DNA of 64,000 nt from Euzebya pacifica (GCF_003344865.1 NZ_CP031165.1:2299910-2363909); one strand, 5' to 3'. Counted from the stretch's first letter, positions 51,407-60,518 are shown. Program-made: numbers and translations. Notes: generated from the sequence alone by a model not told the origin.

Positions 51407-52624
51407 ATGATCGTGAACCCCCTCTCCCAATGGCGCCGCCGTGCGCTGCCACTCACACTCTTCTTGGCGCTCAGCCTCATCGCGACCGCCTGTGGCGATG
51501 ACGGCGAAGACGGCACCTCGACCGCGGACGCCGCGGACGTAACCGAGGCCGACGCCACCGACGCCACCGAGGCCGATGGCGCCGAGGCCACCGAGGCCGA
51601 CGCCACGGAGGCCGACGCCACCGAGGACGAGGGCGCCGACGCCACCGAGGCCGACTCCGCGGACGCCACCGAGGTGTCCTGCCCCGGCACGGAACCGATG
51701 ACCCTCCGCGTGGCCGCGATCGCCGGCAGCCGAGCCATGACCACCGGTCTGTGGCTGGGCGTGGCCGAGCAGGCGGGCATCTTGGAGGAAGAAGGCCTCA
51801 CGCTGGACATCGTGGACTTCCGGGCATCAGCCGACGTGAACAACGGGCTGTTGTCCGGTGAACTCGACATGGCCGTGAACGGGTCGGGCGGCATCGTGGC
51901 CACCGCGCAGGGCGGTGACGTCATCGGCGTTGGCGGCGGCGTGGACGTGTCAGTGTGGGAACCGTTGATCAACACCGAGCGCGTCACCGGTTGGGACGAC
52001 TTGGCCGGTAAGACGGTCGCGGTGTCCAGCACCAGCGGTGTGGTCTGGGCGGTCCTGGGCGACCTTCTCGCCGAGCAGGGTCTGACGCATGACGACATCG
52101 ACCCCGTCGTGATCGGGTCAACGTTTGAGAACTACGCGGCGCTTGAGTCCGGGCAGGTCGACTGGATCCCGGGTGCGGCCCCCGTCAACTTCATTGGTGA
52201 GGACTCCGGCTTCGAGCGATTGGGATACGCGCCCCCCGGTGGCGAGGTCCCGCTGTTCACGTCTGGGTACGTGTCCACCACCAGCGGCTTCGCCGAGGAG
52301 AACCCCGAGGCCGTCGTTCGGTTCATGCGCGCGTGGATCCGGACTGGGCAATGGGCAAAGGACCCGGCCAACTTCGAGCGTGTCGTGGAGATTGCGACGG
52401 AGGTCTCAGAGGTTGAGGAGTCCGTCGCCCGTCGTTCCATGGAGCTGTACTTGCTCGGTGACGTCCACTCGCCGTACTTCCTCGCCGAGGACGGGGAGAT
52501 CAATGACGAGTCCTTGACCAACCTCGTGGACAGCATGGTCCGTCAGGAGATCCTTGAGGAGGCCCCCTCACTGGATGACCTGCGCACCCACGAATATGCA
52601 CGGCAGGCCGTCGCCTGCCTCTGA
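51407..52624 (+). CDS. ABC transporter substrate-binding lipoprotein, NitT/TauT family (3)
   Basis: 405-aa lipid-anchored binding protein. Lipobox LIATAC, Cys29, followed by a low-complexity tether (about residues 30-85) built of imperfect ATEAD/ADATE repeats. The ligand domain shows MTTGLWLGVAEQAGILEEEG, GELDMAVNGSGGIV and DDLAGKTVAVSS. It resembles the 57992 product. A strong hairpin separates it from permease 52701, which would let the binding protein be made in excess over the membrane parts. Confidence 0.9.
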   Translation: MIVNPLSQWRRRALPLTLFLALSLIATACGDDGEDGTSTADAADVTEADATDATEADGAEATEADATEADATEDEGADATEADSADATEVSCPGTEPMTLRVAAIAGSRAMTTGLWLGVAEQAGILEEEGLTLDIVDFRASADVNNGLLSGELDMAVNGSGGIVATAQGGDVIGVGGGVDVSVWEPLINTERVTGWDDLAGKTVAVSSTSGVVWAVLGDLLAEQGLTHDDIDPVVIGSTFENYAALESGQVDWIPGAAPVNFIGEDSGFERLGYAPPGGEVPLFTSGYVSTTSGFAEENPEAVVRFMRAWIRTGQWAKDPANFERVVEIATEVSEVEESVARRSMELYLLGDVHSPYFLAEDGEINDESLTNLVDSMVRQEILEEAPSLDDLRTHEYARQAVACL

Positions 52625-52635
52625 CGCCTTAGTCG

Positions 52636-52668
52636 TCCGGGCGGCCCGTCTTCGGCGGGCCGCCCGGA
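52636..52668 (+). terminator. Strong hairpin between binding protein and permease
   Basis: Perfect 13-bp arms TCCGGGCGGCCCG (52636-52648) and CGGGCCGCCCGGA (52656-52668). The loop contains TTCG closed by C-G, a very stable tetraloop. No T tract. It likely gives partial termination or protects the upstream mRNA rather than ending the operon. Confidence 0.65.
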
Positions 52669-52700
52669 ACCTGACACCCACTCTCGGCTAGCGAGGCATT

Positions 52701-53522
52701 GTGACCGACATCATTGACAGGACCTCCACGTCCACGGCCCTCAAGAAGTCCGGGTCCACCGCCACGGGGGGGCGGAAACGCCGTCGTGTGCCCCTCGCCC
52801 TGATCTCCGTGATCGGAGGCTTCCTCCTCTGGGAGGCCGCGCTCGCGGTGTTCGAGGTCAGCGAGTTCGCGCTGGTTCCACCGTCGAAGATCGTCGGGGA
52901 GTTCGTCGTCGTGATCCGGGACGGATTGATCTGGGAACACCTCCGGGTCAGCGTCCTGGCCTTCGTCCTGGGCTTCGGAGTGTCCGCGGTCCTTGCCATC
53001 CCCCTTGGGCTGTTCGCCGGCACCAGTCGACCGTTTGGCGAGATCGCCTCCCCTTGGATCGCCGGGCTCTATGCCACTCCGATGATCGCTCTCGCACCCC
53101 TGTTGATCATCTCGCTCGGCTTCGGGATCGAGGCGAAGATGGCCGTCGTCGCCTTCGCCTGCTTCTTCCCGATGGTGATCAACACGATCTCCGGCGTGAA
53201 AGCGGTGGAGAGTTCGTTACTTGATGTCAGCACCGCGTTCGGCGCCACCCGGGCCGAGACCTTCCGCAAGATTCTGCTGCCGGGTTCTGTGCCATTCATC
53301 ATGGCCGGGCTCCAGCTCGCCGTCGGGCGCGGAGTGGTGGGTCTCGTCGTCGCTGACCTCTTCGGCTCGCGGGCGGGCCTCGGTCTGTTCCTGCTCAACA
53401 GCGCACAAGCCTTCAACATCGCCCGGGTGTTCGTCGCTGCCCTGACGCTGTCCATGCTCGGCGTGCTGTTCACGGCCCTGCTGCGATTCATGGAGAGCCG
53501 GATGCTCCGGTGGCGTCCTTGA
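52701..53522 (+). CDS. ABC transporter permease, NitT/TauT class
   Basis: 273-aa membrane subunit with a basic N-terminus (GGRKRRRVPLALI), several helices and the docking loop FGATRAETFRKILLPGSVPF. The start GTG 52701 has weak ribosome-site sequence. The MFS gene begins inside its last codons. Its ATPase is three genes on (55043), with an MFS transporter and a small protein between, an unusual order for this class. Confidence 0.9.
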   Translation: MTDIIDRTSTSTALKKSGSTATGGRKRRRVPLALISVIGGFLLWEAALAVFEVSEFALVPPSKIVGEFVVVIRDGLIWEHLRVSVLAFVLGFGVSAVLAIPLGLFAGTSRPFGEIASPWIAGLYATPMIALAPLLIISLGFGIEAKMAVVAFACFFPMVINTISGVKAVESSLLDVSTAFGATRAETFRKILLPGSVPFIMAGLQLAVGRGVVGLVVADLFGSRAGLGLFLLNSAQAFNIARVFVAALTLSMLGVLFTALLRFMESRMLRWRP

Positions 53523-54766
53523 CCAGAGCGCCAAGCGACATCGAGGCCGCCCATCGGGGCGCTGGTGGGCGGGTTGACCGGGGTTTTCCCGTCCTGTTGG
53601 TCCTGGCGATGGCAGTGGGCCCGTACCTCCAGCTCGGTCTCACGTCGATCGCTCCCGTGCTGCGGGAGGAGATGGGGCTGTCCCGCACACAGGTCGGCGC
53701 GTTGCCGGCGATTCTCTCTCTCGCGGCATGCCTGACCGCATGGCGCTGGGGTCGCTGGATCGACAGATCTCCGGCGGGACGAGTCGCGACCGCGCTGTTC
53801 GTCTCGTCGGCGATCAGCTTCGTGGCCGCGGCGGTCGCACCGGGTTTCCTCGGCCTGATCCCGGCGGTGGTCCTGGCCGGGGTGGCCATGGGTGGGTCGA
53901 ACCCGGTGACCAATGATCTCATCATGTCCCGCTATGCCGTCGGGCATCGCGGCGTCATCATGGGAATCAAGCAGTCCGGCGTCAACGCGGGGATTCTGCT
54001 GGCTGGAGTCACTCTGCCACTGGCCGCAGCTGCGGGATTCTGGCGTGAAGCCCTGTTCTTGAGCGCCGCGTGGCCGGTTGCCGGTCTGCTGCTCGTGCGT
54101 CATCAAGTCGTGCGGCAACCACATCAGCCTGATCAGGCTGACCTGTCCGTGGACGACGGGCCGCGGGAGGAGGGCGCCAGGATGCCCAGCGAGGTGCGTG
54201 TGCCCTTGCGGCTCCTCCTCGCCTACACCGGGATCATGGGGGCCGCTGTCGCCTCAGGGAGCACGTACGCCCCGCTGTTCGCCTTCGAATCCCTCGACAT
54301 CGGCACGAGTTCCGCCGGGTTCGTCACGGCGATGCTTGGCGGCGTTGGATTTGCCGCGCGGTTGTCCTGGGGACGTGTGGCCGACCGTCACGCCGATCCG
54401 CGGAGACTTCTGCAGATCATGGCCCTGGGCACTGCCGGCGGCGGCGTCTTGGTTGCCATCCTCGGTACTGTTTCCTACCCCCTCCTGCTGTTGGCCCTCG
54501 CGGTGTACGCGTCGTTTTCAAGCGCTTGGGTGGTAGTGGCGATGCTCACGACGACGAGTGCCGTGCCCCCAGCTTGGTCGGGGCAGGCGACCGGCCTCGT
54601 CATGATGACGTTTTACGCCGGCTACATGATCGGCCCCGTCTCTTTCGGGTGGTTGGTCGACACCTTCAACACCTACACGCCAGCCTTCACGGCGCTCGTG
54701 GCCATGGCCTTGGTGGCGACGCTGGTTCCAACCCGCATGCACCTGAAGATCGAGGAGATTTCATGA
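53510..54766 (+). CDS. Major facilitator superfamily transporter
   Basis: 418-aa carrier with about twelve helices in two halves separated by a hydrophilic loop near 205-230 (QPHQPDQADLSVDDGPREE). The segment AWRWGRWIDRSPAGR matches the family loop between helices 2 and 3. GTG 53510 overlaps the permease end by 13 bases; TTG 53519 (TTGA overlap) is an alternative. It may import the aromatic acid with protons, in parallel with the ABC system. Confidence 0.87.
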   Translation: MASLTRAPSDIEAAHRGAGGRVDRGFPVLLVLAMAVGPYLQLGLTSIAPVLREEMGLSRTQVGALPAILSLAACLTAWRWGRWIDRSPAGRVATALFVSSAISFVAAAVAPGFLGLIPAVVLAGVAMGGSNPVTNDLIMSRYAVGHRGVIMGIKQSGVNAGILLAGVTLPLAAAAGFWREALFLSAAWPVAGLLLVRHQVVRQPHQPDQADLSVDDGPREEGARMPSEVRVPLRLLLAYTGIMGAAVASGSTYAPLFAFESLDIGTSSAGFVTAMLGGVGFAARLSWGRVADRHADPRRLLQIMALGTAGGGVLVAILGTVSYPLLLLALAVYASFSSAWVVVAMLTTTSAVPPAWSGQATGLVMMTFYAGYMIGPVSFGWLVDTFNTYTPAFTALVAMALVATLVPTRMHLKIEEIS

Positions 54767-55059
54767 CCCGCAACGCCACAGAATGGGAGAGCCAGGGAGT
54801 CGTCGTCGCCAGCGAGTTCGCCGCGGTACGCGTCAGGCTCGACACCACGGCCAACGGTCCGCGCCTGAGAGTTGAGGACTTGGACGGAGATGCCGTCACG
54901 TACTTGGAGGCACTTGAGCTGGCCAGCCTGTGTCTGGCCAGCGATTCGGACCGTCGCCGCTGGCTTGCCGTCGGGGCCTATCAAGATCCCGTTGGCGATC
55001 CAGAACCAGCCCAGATGCACGACCGTGAACAAGGAGATGCCGATGTCCGTCGCAGCTGA
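54763..55059 (+). CDS. Small protein, 98 aa, of aromatic-catabolism operons
   Basis: Begins with an ATGA overlap on the MFS gene (GAGGAG upstream). The N-terminal 60 residues (WESQGVVVASEFAAVRVRLD, then GPRLRVEDLDGD and LEALELASL) resemble a small family often labelled dihydrodiol dehydrogenase in actinobacteria, although no dehydrogenase fold is present at this size. The C-terminal 25 residues are polar and overlap the ATPase start. Function unknown; the coupling to transporter genes is clear. Confidence 0.6.
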   Translation: MTRNATEWESQGVVVASEFAAVRVRLDTTANGPRLRVEDLDGDAVTYLEALELASLCLASDSDRRRWLAVGAYQDPVGDPEPAQMHDREQGDADVRRS

Positions 55060-55870
55060 GACCGAGTCGTTGGGAACCCGCGCCGGGGTGGCGATCGCCG
55101 CCAAGTCGGTGAATCGGGTCTTCGACAGTCCGGATGGGGCCACCTTCACCGCGTTGAACGACGTGCAACTGGATGTCAAGGCGGGTGAGTTCGTCGCCGT
55201 GGTGGGCCCGTCCGGCTGTGGCAAGACCACCCTGCTGAGAATCGTCATGGGCTTGGAGAAGGCCAGCAGCGGCGACGTCACCTTTGACGCGAGTGGCGAC
55301 GAGGTCATCCGAAGCTTCGTGTTCCAGCAGTCCTCGCTGTTGCCATGGCGCACGGTGAAGGACAACATCGCCTTCGGTCTGGAGTTGCAATGCCGTCGCG
55401 ATCAGCGCGCCACCGGAACACTTCGAATGGAGGAGCTGCTCGAACTCACCGGCCTCACCAGCTTCCAGGACTACTACCCCTCCCAGCTGTCAGGCGGCAT
55501 GCAGCAGCGCGTCAACCTCGCCCGGGCGTTGGCCATCGATCCCAACGTGCTGTTGATGGACGAGCCGTTCAGCGCCCTCGACGCCATGACCAAGGAGCAT
55601 CTGCAGCGCGAGCTGACTGTGATTGCCTCCCACCTGCGGGCGACCGTGCTGTTCGTCACCCATGACATCCGCGAGGCGGTGTTCCTCGCCGACCGGGTCG
55701 TGGTGATGGCCACGGATCCAGGACGAATTGTGGAGACGGTCACCGTTGACGCCCCAGACACGCGGGACGAGGAGTTCCAGCGCTCGCCCGAACTCGCGTC
55801 GCAGGCCCGGGAGATCTGGGCGATGCTGGGGCACGCGCAGCGTTCGACCGACGACGGCCAAACGTCCTGA
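55043..55870 (+). CDS. ABC transporter ATP-binding protein, NitT/TauT class
   Basis: 275-aa ATPase: Walker A GPSGCGKTT, Q-loop FQQSSLLPW, signature LSGGMQQRV, Walker B VLLMDEPFSALD, and VTHD. ATG 55043 has AAGGAG six bases upstream; ATG 55037 lies too close to it. It overlaps the small-protein gene by 17 bases. Completes the importer with permease 52701 and binding protein 51407, and perhaps 57992. Confidence 0.92.
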   Translation: MSVAAETESLGTRAGVAIAAKSVNRVFDSPDGATFTALNDVQLDVKAGEFVAVVGPSGCGKTTLLRIVMGLEKASSGDVTFDASGDEVIRSFVFQQSSLLPWRTVKDNIAFGLELQCRRDQRATGTLRMEELLELTGLTSFQDYYPSQLSGGMQQRVNLARALAIDPNVLLMDEPFSALDAMTKEHLQRELTVIASHLRATVLFVTHDIREAVFLADRVVVMATDPGRIVETVTVDAPDTRDEEFQRSPELASQAREIWAMLGHAQRSTDDGQTS

Positions 55871-55883
55871 CCAGGGGCTCGTC

Positions 55884-56627
55884 ATGGATCTTGGACTTGC
55901 AGGAAGGACCTTCGTCACGACCGGCTCGAGTCGTGGGCTGGGACGGGCGGTCACCGACGAGCTGGTCGCGGAGGGGGCCAACGTGGTCATCGCGTCGCGT
56001 GATGCTGACCGTGCGCGCGAGGTCGCGACCGACCTTGGTGACCAGGCCCACGGGGTGCGTGTGGACCTTCGCGACCCCGCGGCCGGCGTCGAGTTGGCCG
56101 AGGAGGCCCGGAACCGGTTCGGTGCCCTCGATGGCGCCTTGGTCAATCACTGGGGCCCCCCGTCGGGCGCGGCACTCGAGGTCACTGACGAGGCGGTGGC
56201 CGCGGCGCTGGATCTGGGGGTGGCTGCCGTTGTCCGGCTTGTTCGCGACATTGGCACCCGACTTCAGGAGGGCGGCGCGATGCTGGTGGTGGGTTCGGTG
56301 ACGGTGCGTGAGCCGGCCGATGCCTTGGTTGGCTCAACCGTCTCCAGACCAGGTGCGTGGGCCTACATCAAGCAAGCCTCCCGACCGCTCGGGGAACGAG
56401 GGGTCCGGGTCAACATGCTGCTGCCCGGGGCGTTCGCCACTGAGCGACTACGCGAGCTGTCGGGAGGCGTCGCAGGGGACAGCGCATTCGTCCGGGACGT
56501 CCCGCTCGGGCGCGCTGGACGGCCAGAGGAGTTCGGACGGGTTGGCGCCTTCCTCCTGTCACCCATGTCGTCCTACGTCACGGGTGCCTCGCTGGTCATC
56601 GACGGCGGCTCGAGCCGGTCGCTGTGA
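55884..56627 (+). CDS. SDR family protein lacking the catalytic Tyr motif
   Basis: 247-aa Rossmann protein with the cofactor loop TGSSRGLG and the C-terminal SLVIDGGSSRSL, but NNAG reads VNHWGP and the YxxxK motif is replaced by SRPGAWAYIK. Other SDRs of the FabG-labelled group also carry an Arg-Pro-Gly segment there. It may be an atypical reductase or a binding protein. ATG 55884 follows the ATPase by 13 bases; the PrpD-like gene overlaps its stop by GTGA. Confidence 0.8.
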   Translation: MDLGLAGRTFVTTGSSRGLGRAVTDELVAEGANVVIASRDADRAREVATDLGDQAHGVRVDLRDPAAGVELAEEARNRFGALDGALVNHWGPPSGAALEVTDEAVAAALDLGVAAVVRLVRDIGTRLQEGGAMLVVGSVTVREPADALVGSTVSRPGAWAYIKQASRPLGERGVRVNMLLPGAFATERLRELSGGVAGDSAFVRDVPLGRAGRPEEFGRVGAFLLSPMSSYVTGASLVIDGGSSRSL

Positions 56628-57826
56628 CCGCCGTGACTCCTCAACGCGCTTGGCCCCCTCACATTGCGACGGTGCCAGCGCACGATGGCCACGACGTGGC
56701 ACTGCGCGACGCGATCGCCTGCATGGCTGGGGGCGCGGCGACGCCCCTGCGCCACTCGCCCCCTTCACTTGGCAGCGACCCGGGTCACCTGGCTCGCTGG
56801 CTCGCGACGGTCGGGCATGTCCTTGACTTCGATGACACGTTCACTCCGGGCCTCGCGCACCTCAGCAGTCCCACCGCCGCCGCCGCCCTCGCAATGGCGA
56901 GCCACTTGGACGGCGACGTCGCGGTCGTCGCCCAGGGACACCGCCGGGGGTGGGAGTTCATGGCCGCGATGACCCGGGCCCACCACCCCGCGCTGTATGA
57001 TCTTGGATGGCACCCGACGGCGGTGTGCGGGGCGCCGGCCGCGGCGGTCGCGGCTGGCACCGTCCTGGGGTTGGATGGCGAGGACCTGACCCAGGCCGTT
57101 CGCCTCGCCGCCCTGGGGACGGGTGGGCTGCAGGCGGCCTTCGGGTCCGATGGCAAGTCGTTGCAGGTGGGCTTGGCGGCACAAACCGGCGTCACGGCCG
57201 CCCACCTGGCACGCAAGGGCACCGACCTGGGTGACCGGGTCGATTACGAGTGGGGCCGAGCGCACGGCTCGGAGTCGGCCGCCGAGCCGATGCGGTTGGA
57301 CGCCGTCGTGGACAACTGGATAAAGGCGTACGCCTGTTGCCTGCAGACCCACACCTCGATCGAAGCCGCGTGGGAAGCCACTCGATCGGGAGCCACCGCA
57401 GGGGCGCCGGTGAAGGTCACGGTCCACCCCCTGTCACGGAGGGCGGCTCCGCTGGATGCCGTCTCCAGTCCCCTGGAATCGAAGTTCTCCATTCCCTACC
57501 TGACGGCGTTCGTCCTGTCCCGGGGGCGCCCGCCAACCTTCACCGACCTCCAACGGGTCGATGCCGATGCCGCCGCCCTGGTCCCGACGGTGACCGTCGT
57601 CGAGGACCCCGGTCTGCCGCAGTCCACGGCGGTCCTCCAGATTGATGGGGTCGAGGTCCGCTGTGACGCAGCACTGGGCTCCCCCGCGCGACCGATGTCG
57701 GCTCAGCAGCACGAGGACAAGGTGGACAGCTTGGGGGCCAGCCAAGTGGTGGGACTCCTGGATCGGCCCGGAACGCCGGCCATGTCGGTGGTCGCCGTCC
57801 TGATCGAACGCGTCGGGCTCGACTGA
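56624..57826 (+). CDS. MmgE/PrpD family protein (2-methylcitrate dehydratase-like)
   Basis: 400-aa protein of the MmgE/PrpD fold, which includes 2-methylcitrate dehydratase, aconitate decarboxylase and iminodisuccinate epimerase. Typical traits: DFDDTFTPGLAHLSS near the active-site Asp-Asp, the helix-rich core AVRLAALGTGGLQAAFGSDGKSLQVG, and PLESKFSIPYLTAFVL with the conserved Lys. GTG 56624 overlaps the SDR stop. In a catabolic operon it could hydrate or isomerise an unsaturated di- or tricarboxylate from ring cleavage. Confidence 0.85.
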   Translation: MTAVTPQRAWPPHIATVPAHDGHDVALRDAIACMAGGAATPLRHSPPSLGSDPGHLARWLATVGHVLDFDDTFTPGLAHLSSPTAAAALAMASHLDGDVAVVAQGHRRGWEFMAAMTRAHHPALYDLGWHPTAVCGAPAAAVAAGTVLGLDGEDLTQAVRLAALGTGGLQAAFGSDGKSLQVGLAAQTGVTAAHLARKGTDLGDRVDYEWGRAHGSESAAEPMRLDAVVDNWIKAYACCLQTHTSIEAAWEATRSGATAGAPVKVTVHPLSRRAAPLDAVSSPLESKFSIPYLTAFVLSRGRPPTFTDLQRVDADAAALVPTVTVVEDPGLPQSTAVLQIDGVEVRCDAALGSPARPMSAQQHEDKVDSLGASQVVGLLDRPGTPAMSVVAVLIERVGLD

Positions 57827-57834
57827 ATCGGACC

Positions 57835-57867
57835 GGCCGGGCGAGCCGGCCTGAGTGGCGTGCCACT
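57835..57867 (+). terminator. Two adjacent hairpins after the PrpD-like gene
   Basis: GGCCGG-GCGAG-CCGGCC (57835-57851) and AGTGGC-GT-GCCACT (57854-57867) lie just after the stop at 57826. Together they are a reasonable terminator for the 51407-57826 unit. The rest of the gap to 57992 holds no other feature I can support. Confidence 0.5.
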
Positions 57868-57991
57868 GACCGGAATCCCCCGGTGTTCCCGCTTCGCGGT
57901 CCTGACCAGAATCCCCCTGACGAGCCACCCGCCGGTCCGGTGCCTTCGTTGCACGGTCATTCAAGGATCGCCTAGAGCCAGGAGTCGCACG

Positions 57992-59209
57992 ATGTTGATC
58001 CCCTCCGAGTTCCGATTCACTTGGACAAGGGCTCTTGCCCTGACCATGGTGCTGCTGGGTGGCCTCACGGCGTGTTCGTCCAGCGACGACGACACCGCGA
58101 CGGCTGACGACGATTCGGCACGCGTCAGCGAGGCACCATCATCGACGGGCGACGACGACGGGGCGGACAGCGCGGCATCCGCGGACGACACCGCCGCCGA
58201 CGCTGAAACCGACACGGCGACCGTGGTTGAGGATCCATGTGCACCGGGTGCGTCGGAACCCACCCTTGTCACCGTCGGGCTCCAGACCGGGCGCCACGGG
58301 ATGACAACCGGCTACTGGATCGCGATGGCCGAGGAATTCGGGTACTTCGAGGAGGTCAACATCGAGATCGACGACGTTGCCGCTTCGAGCGCCACGGACC
58401 TGCTCAACGGGCTGACCGCCGGGGAACTCGAGGTCAACGTCATGGGCTCCGCGGGCATGATCTCGGCCTCCCAAGGCGCTGACATGATCGCGGTGGCCGG
58501 TGCGGTCAACTCCTCGATCTGGGAACCCATCTCCGCGTCCGAGTTCCAGACCTGGGACGACCTTCGTGGTGCGACGATCGGGGTCTCCAACGTCAATGGC
58601 GTCAACGCCCACGCGTTCCGACAAATGGCCGAGCTCGCTGGACTGGACCCGGAAACCGATCTGGAGTTCATCCAGGCAGGCGCAACAGCCGAGGCCTTCC
58701 TCGCGCTGCGCGGTGGACAGATCGATGCGCTTCCGGCCGCCCCGCCGACCAACTTCCTGGCCGCCGATGAGGGCTTCACCACCTACGGTTTCGCTCCTGA
58801 AGGGACCGACGTGCCGAAGATCTCGGCGCTGCAGATCCTCACCTCGCGTGAGTGGGCCGAGTCCAACGATGTCGTGCTGACCTGCTTCATGCGGGGGATC
58901 CTGCGGCTGATCGACTTCGTGGAAGACCCCTCCAACCGGGACGAAGTCATCGAGGTCTCGCTCCCGATCCTGCAGGGGGGTTCGTCAACGATTGAGGACG
59001 AGCACTTGATCCAGGCAATAGAGCTGTACATCGATGACCCGCTCCTGGCGCCGTACGTCTGGCACGACCTCCACCTCCCCGAGGACTCCTTCCAGGCGGC
59101 GATGGACATCTTCATCGCGGGCGGATCAATCGAGGCGGACAACGCGATCGCCTACGAGGACTTCGTCGACCACACTTACATCGACGCGGCGATCGCCGCC
59201 GAGGAGTGA
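57992..59209 (+). CDS. ABC transporter substrate-binding lipoprotein, NitT/TauT family (4)
   Basis: 405-aa binding protein. Lipobox GLTAC, Cys28, then an Asp/Ser/Ala-rich tether to about residue 85. The ligand domain has MTTGYWIAMAEEFGYFEEV and GELEVNVMGSAGMI, clearly related to the 51407 product. CCAGGAG precedes ATG 57992; the frame to the left is not a signal peptide. No ABC core follows, so it probably uses 52701/55043 or serves as an alternative receptor. Confidence 0.9.
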   Translation: MLIPSEFRFTWTRALALTMVLLGGLTACSSSDDDTATADDDSARVSEAPSSTGDDDGADSAASADDTAADAETDTATVVEDPCAPGASEPTLVTVGLQTGRHGMTTGYWIAMAEEFGYFEEVNIEIDDVAASSATDLLNGLTAGELEVNVMGSAGMISASQGADMIAVAGAVNSSIWEPISASEFQTWDDLRGATIGVSNVNGVNAHAFRQMAELAGLDPETDLEFIQAGATAEAFLALRGGQIDALPAAPPTNFLAADEGFTTYGFAPEGTDVPKISALQILTSREWAESNDVVLTCFMRGILRLIDFVEDPSNRDEVIEVSLPILQGGSSTIEDEHLIQAIELYIDDPLLAPYVWHDLHLPEDSFQAAMDIFIAGGSIEADNAIAYEDFVDHTYIDAAIAAEE

Positions 59210-59252
59210 GGACGTCTGCCCCCGGGCCCACGGACCACGAGGAGGAGCCAGC

Positions 59253-60518
59253 ATGTTGACGTTGAGTGATCGCATCACTGACGAGCGAGTCCACGGATCG
59301 CTCTACACCGACCAGGCCGTCTACCAGCAGGAGATGGATCGCATCTTCAGGATGGGGTGGCTGTTCGCCGGTCACGCGAGCGAGATCCCCCAGCCGGGGG
59401 ACTACGTGACCCGCGACATCGCCGGGGAACCCCTCATCCTGTCACGGACGGTTGAGGGGGAGATCCGGGTGCTCTTCAATCGGTGCGCCCATCGTGGGAA
59501 CCGGGTGTGCGTGCTCGACCAGGGCAACGCCACGTCCTACCGCTGCCACTATCACGGCTGGACTTACCGCAACGATGGCCAGCTGTCGGGGATTCCTTTC
59601 GCCAAGGGGTACGAGGAACCGCTGGAGGACTTGCGGAAGTCGATGAGCATGGCCCCCGTCCCCCGGAGCGAGGTTCGGCACGGCTTCGTCTTCGTGTCGC
59701 TGGCCGAGGACGGCCCCGACCTCGACACCCACATGGGCGATGGTGGGCTGGACATGCTGGCGCGGTTGTCCGGCATGTCGCCCACCGGCGAGATCAGCCT
59801 TGGAAAGGGCTGGCTGCACCACCGCCTCGGCGCCAACTGGAAGGCGGTGATGGAGAATCAAGTTGACGGCTACCACGTCCAGTTCACCCACGCTTCCCTT
59901 TTCGAAGGGGCCAGCGGACCGCGCAAGGGCATCACCTACGGACAGAAGAGTGGGGCTGCGGTTCGGGACCTCGGCAGAGGACACTCCGAGATCCTGTTCG
60001 AGGCCGAGCACCGGCGTCAGGACCAGGAGTTCCTGTGGATCGGGTCCGCAACCCGTGCCAAGCTGCCGGAGTACAGCCGCGCCATGGTGGAGGCCTACGG
60101 AGAAGAGGAGGCCCACGACCGATTCGTCGCCGGCCCGCCCCATGGCGTGATCTTCCCCAACCTCTTCCTCGCGGAGTTCAACATCTTCGTGGTCGAGCCG
60201 GTATCGGCGGGCGTGACCAACAGTTGGACGGCGGCCATCACGATCCCAGGCTGCGACGACATCTCGCTCCGCCAGCTGCGGCGGTCCGAAGCCGCCATGG
60301 GCCCCGCCGGAATGCTGATCGCTGACGATTCAGAGATCGCGGAACGCAACCAAGCCGGTTTCGGCGCGAACCAGCCGGAATGGGTCGACTTGACCCGCGG
60401 CCGCGCCGGAGTTGTCCCGGACCCCGAACTCTCCTACGCCCAGCTCGACCCCGATCTCACTGGTGAACTCCCACAGCGGGCGTTCTGGCGCCAGTACAAG
60501 TCGCTGATGGTGTCATGA
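59253..60518 (+). CDS. Rieske non-heme iron oxygenase, alpha subunit (4)
   Basis: 421-aa large subunit. Rieske ligands C78, H80, C98, H101 (RCAHRGNR, CHYHGWT); iron ligands D205, H208, H213 (QVDGYHVQFTHA). GAGGAGGAG lies before ATG 59253. Its beta subunit is not next to it but after the NDP-forming ligase (62611), all linked by stop/start overlaps. Most like the alpha at 45339. Confidence 0.93.
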   Translation: MLTLSDRITDERVHGSLYTDQAVYQQEMDRIFRMGWLFAGHASEIPQPGDYVTRDIAGEPLILSRTVEGEIRVLFNRCAHRGNRVCVLDQGNATSYRCHYHGWTYRNDGQLSGIPFAKGYEEPLEDLRKSMSMAPVPRSEVRHGFVFVSLAEDGPDLDTHMGDGGLDMLARLSGMSPTGEISLGKGWLHHRLGANWKAVMENQVDGYHVQFTHASLFEGASGPRKGITYGQKSGAAVRDLGRGHSEILFEAEHRRQDQEFLWIGSATRAKLPEYSRAMVEAYGEEEAHDRFVAGPPHGVIFPNLFLAEFNIFVVEPVSAGVTNSWTAAITIPGCDDISLRQLRRSEAAMGPAGMLIADDSEIAERNQAGFGANQPEWVDLTRGRAGVVPDPELSYAQLDPDLTGELPQRAFWRQYKSLMVS

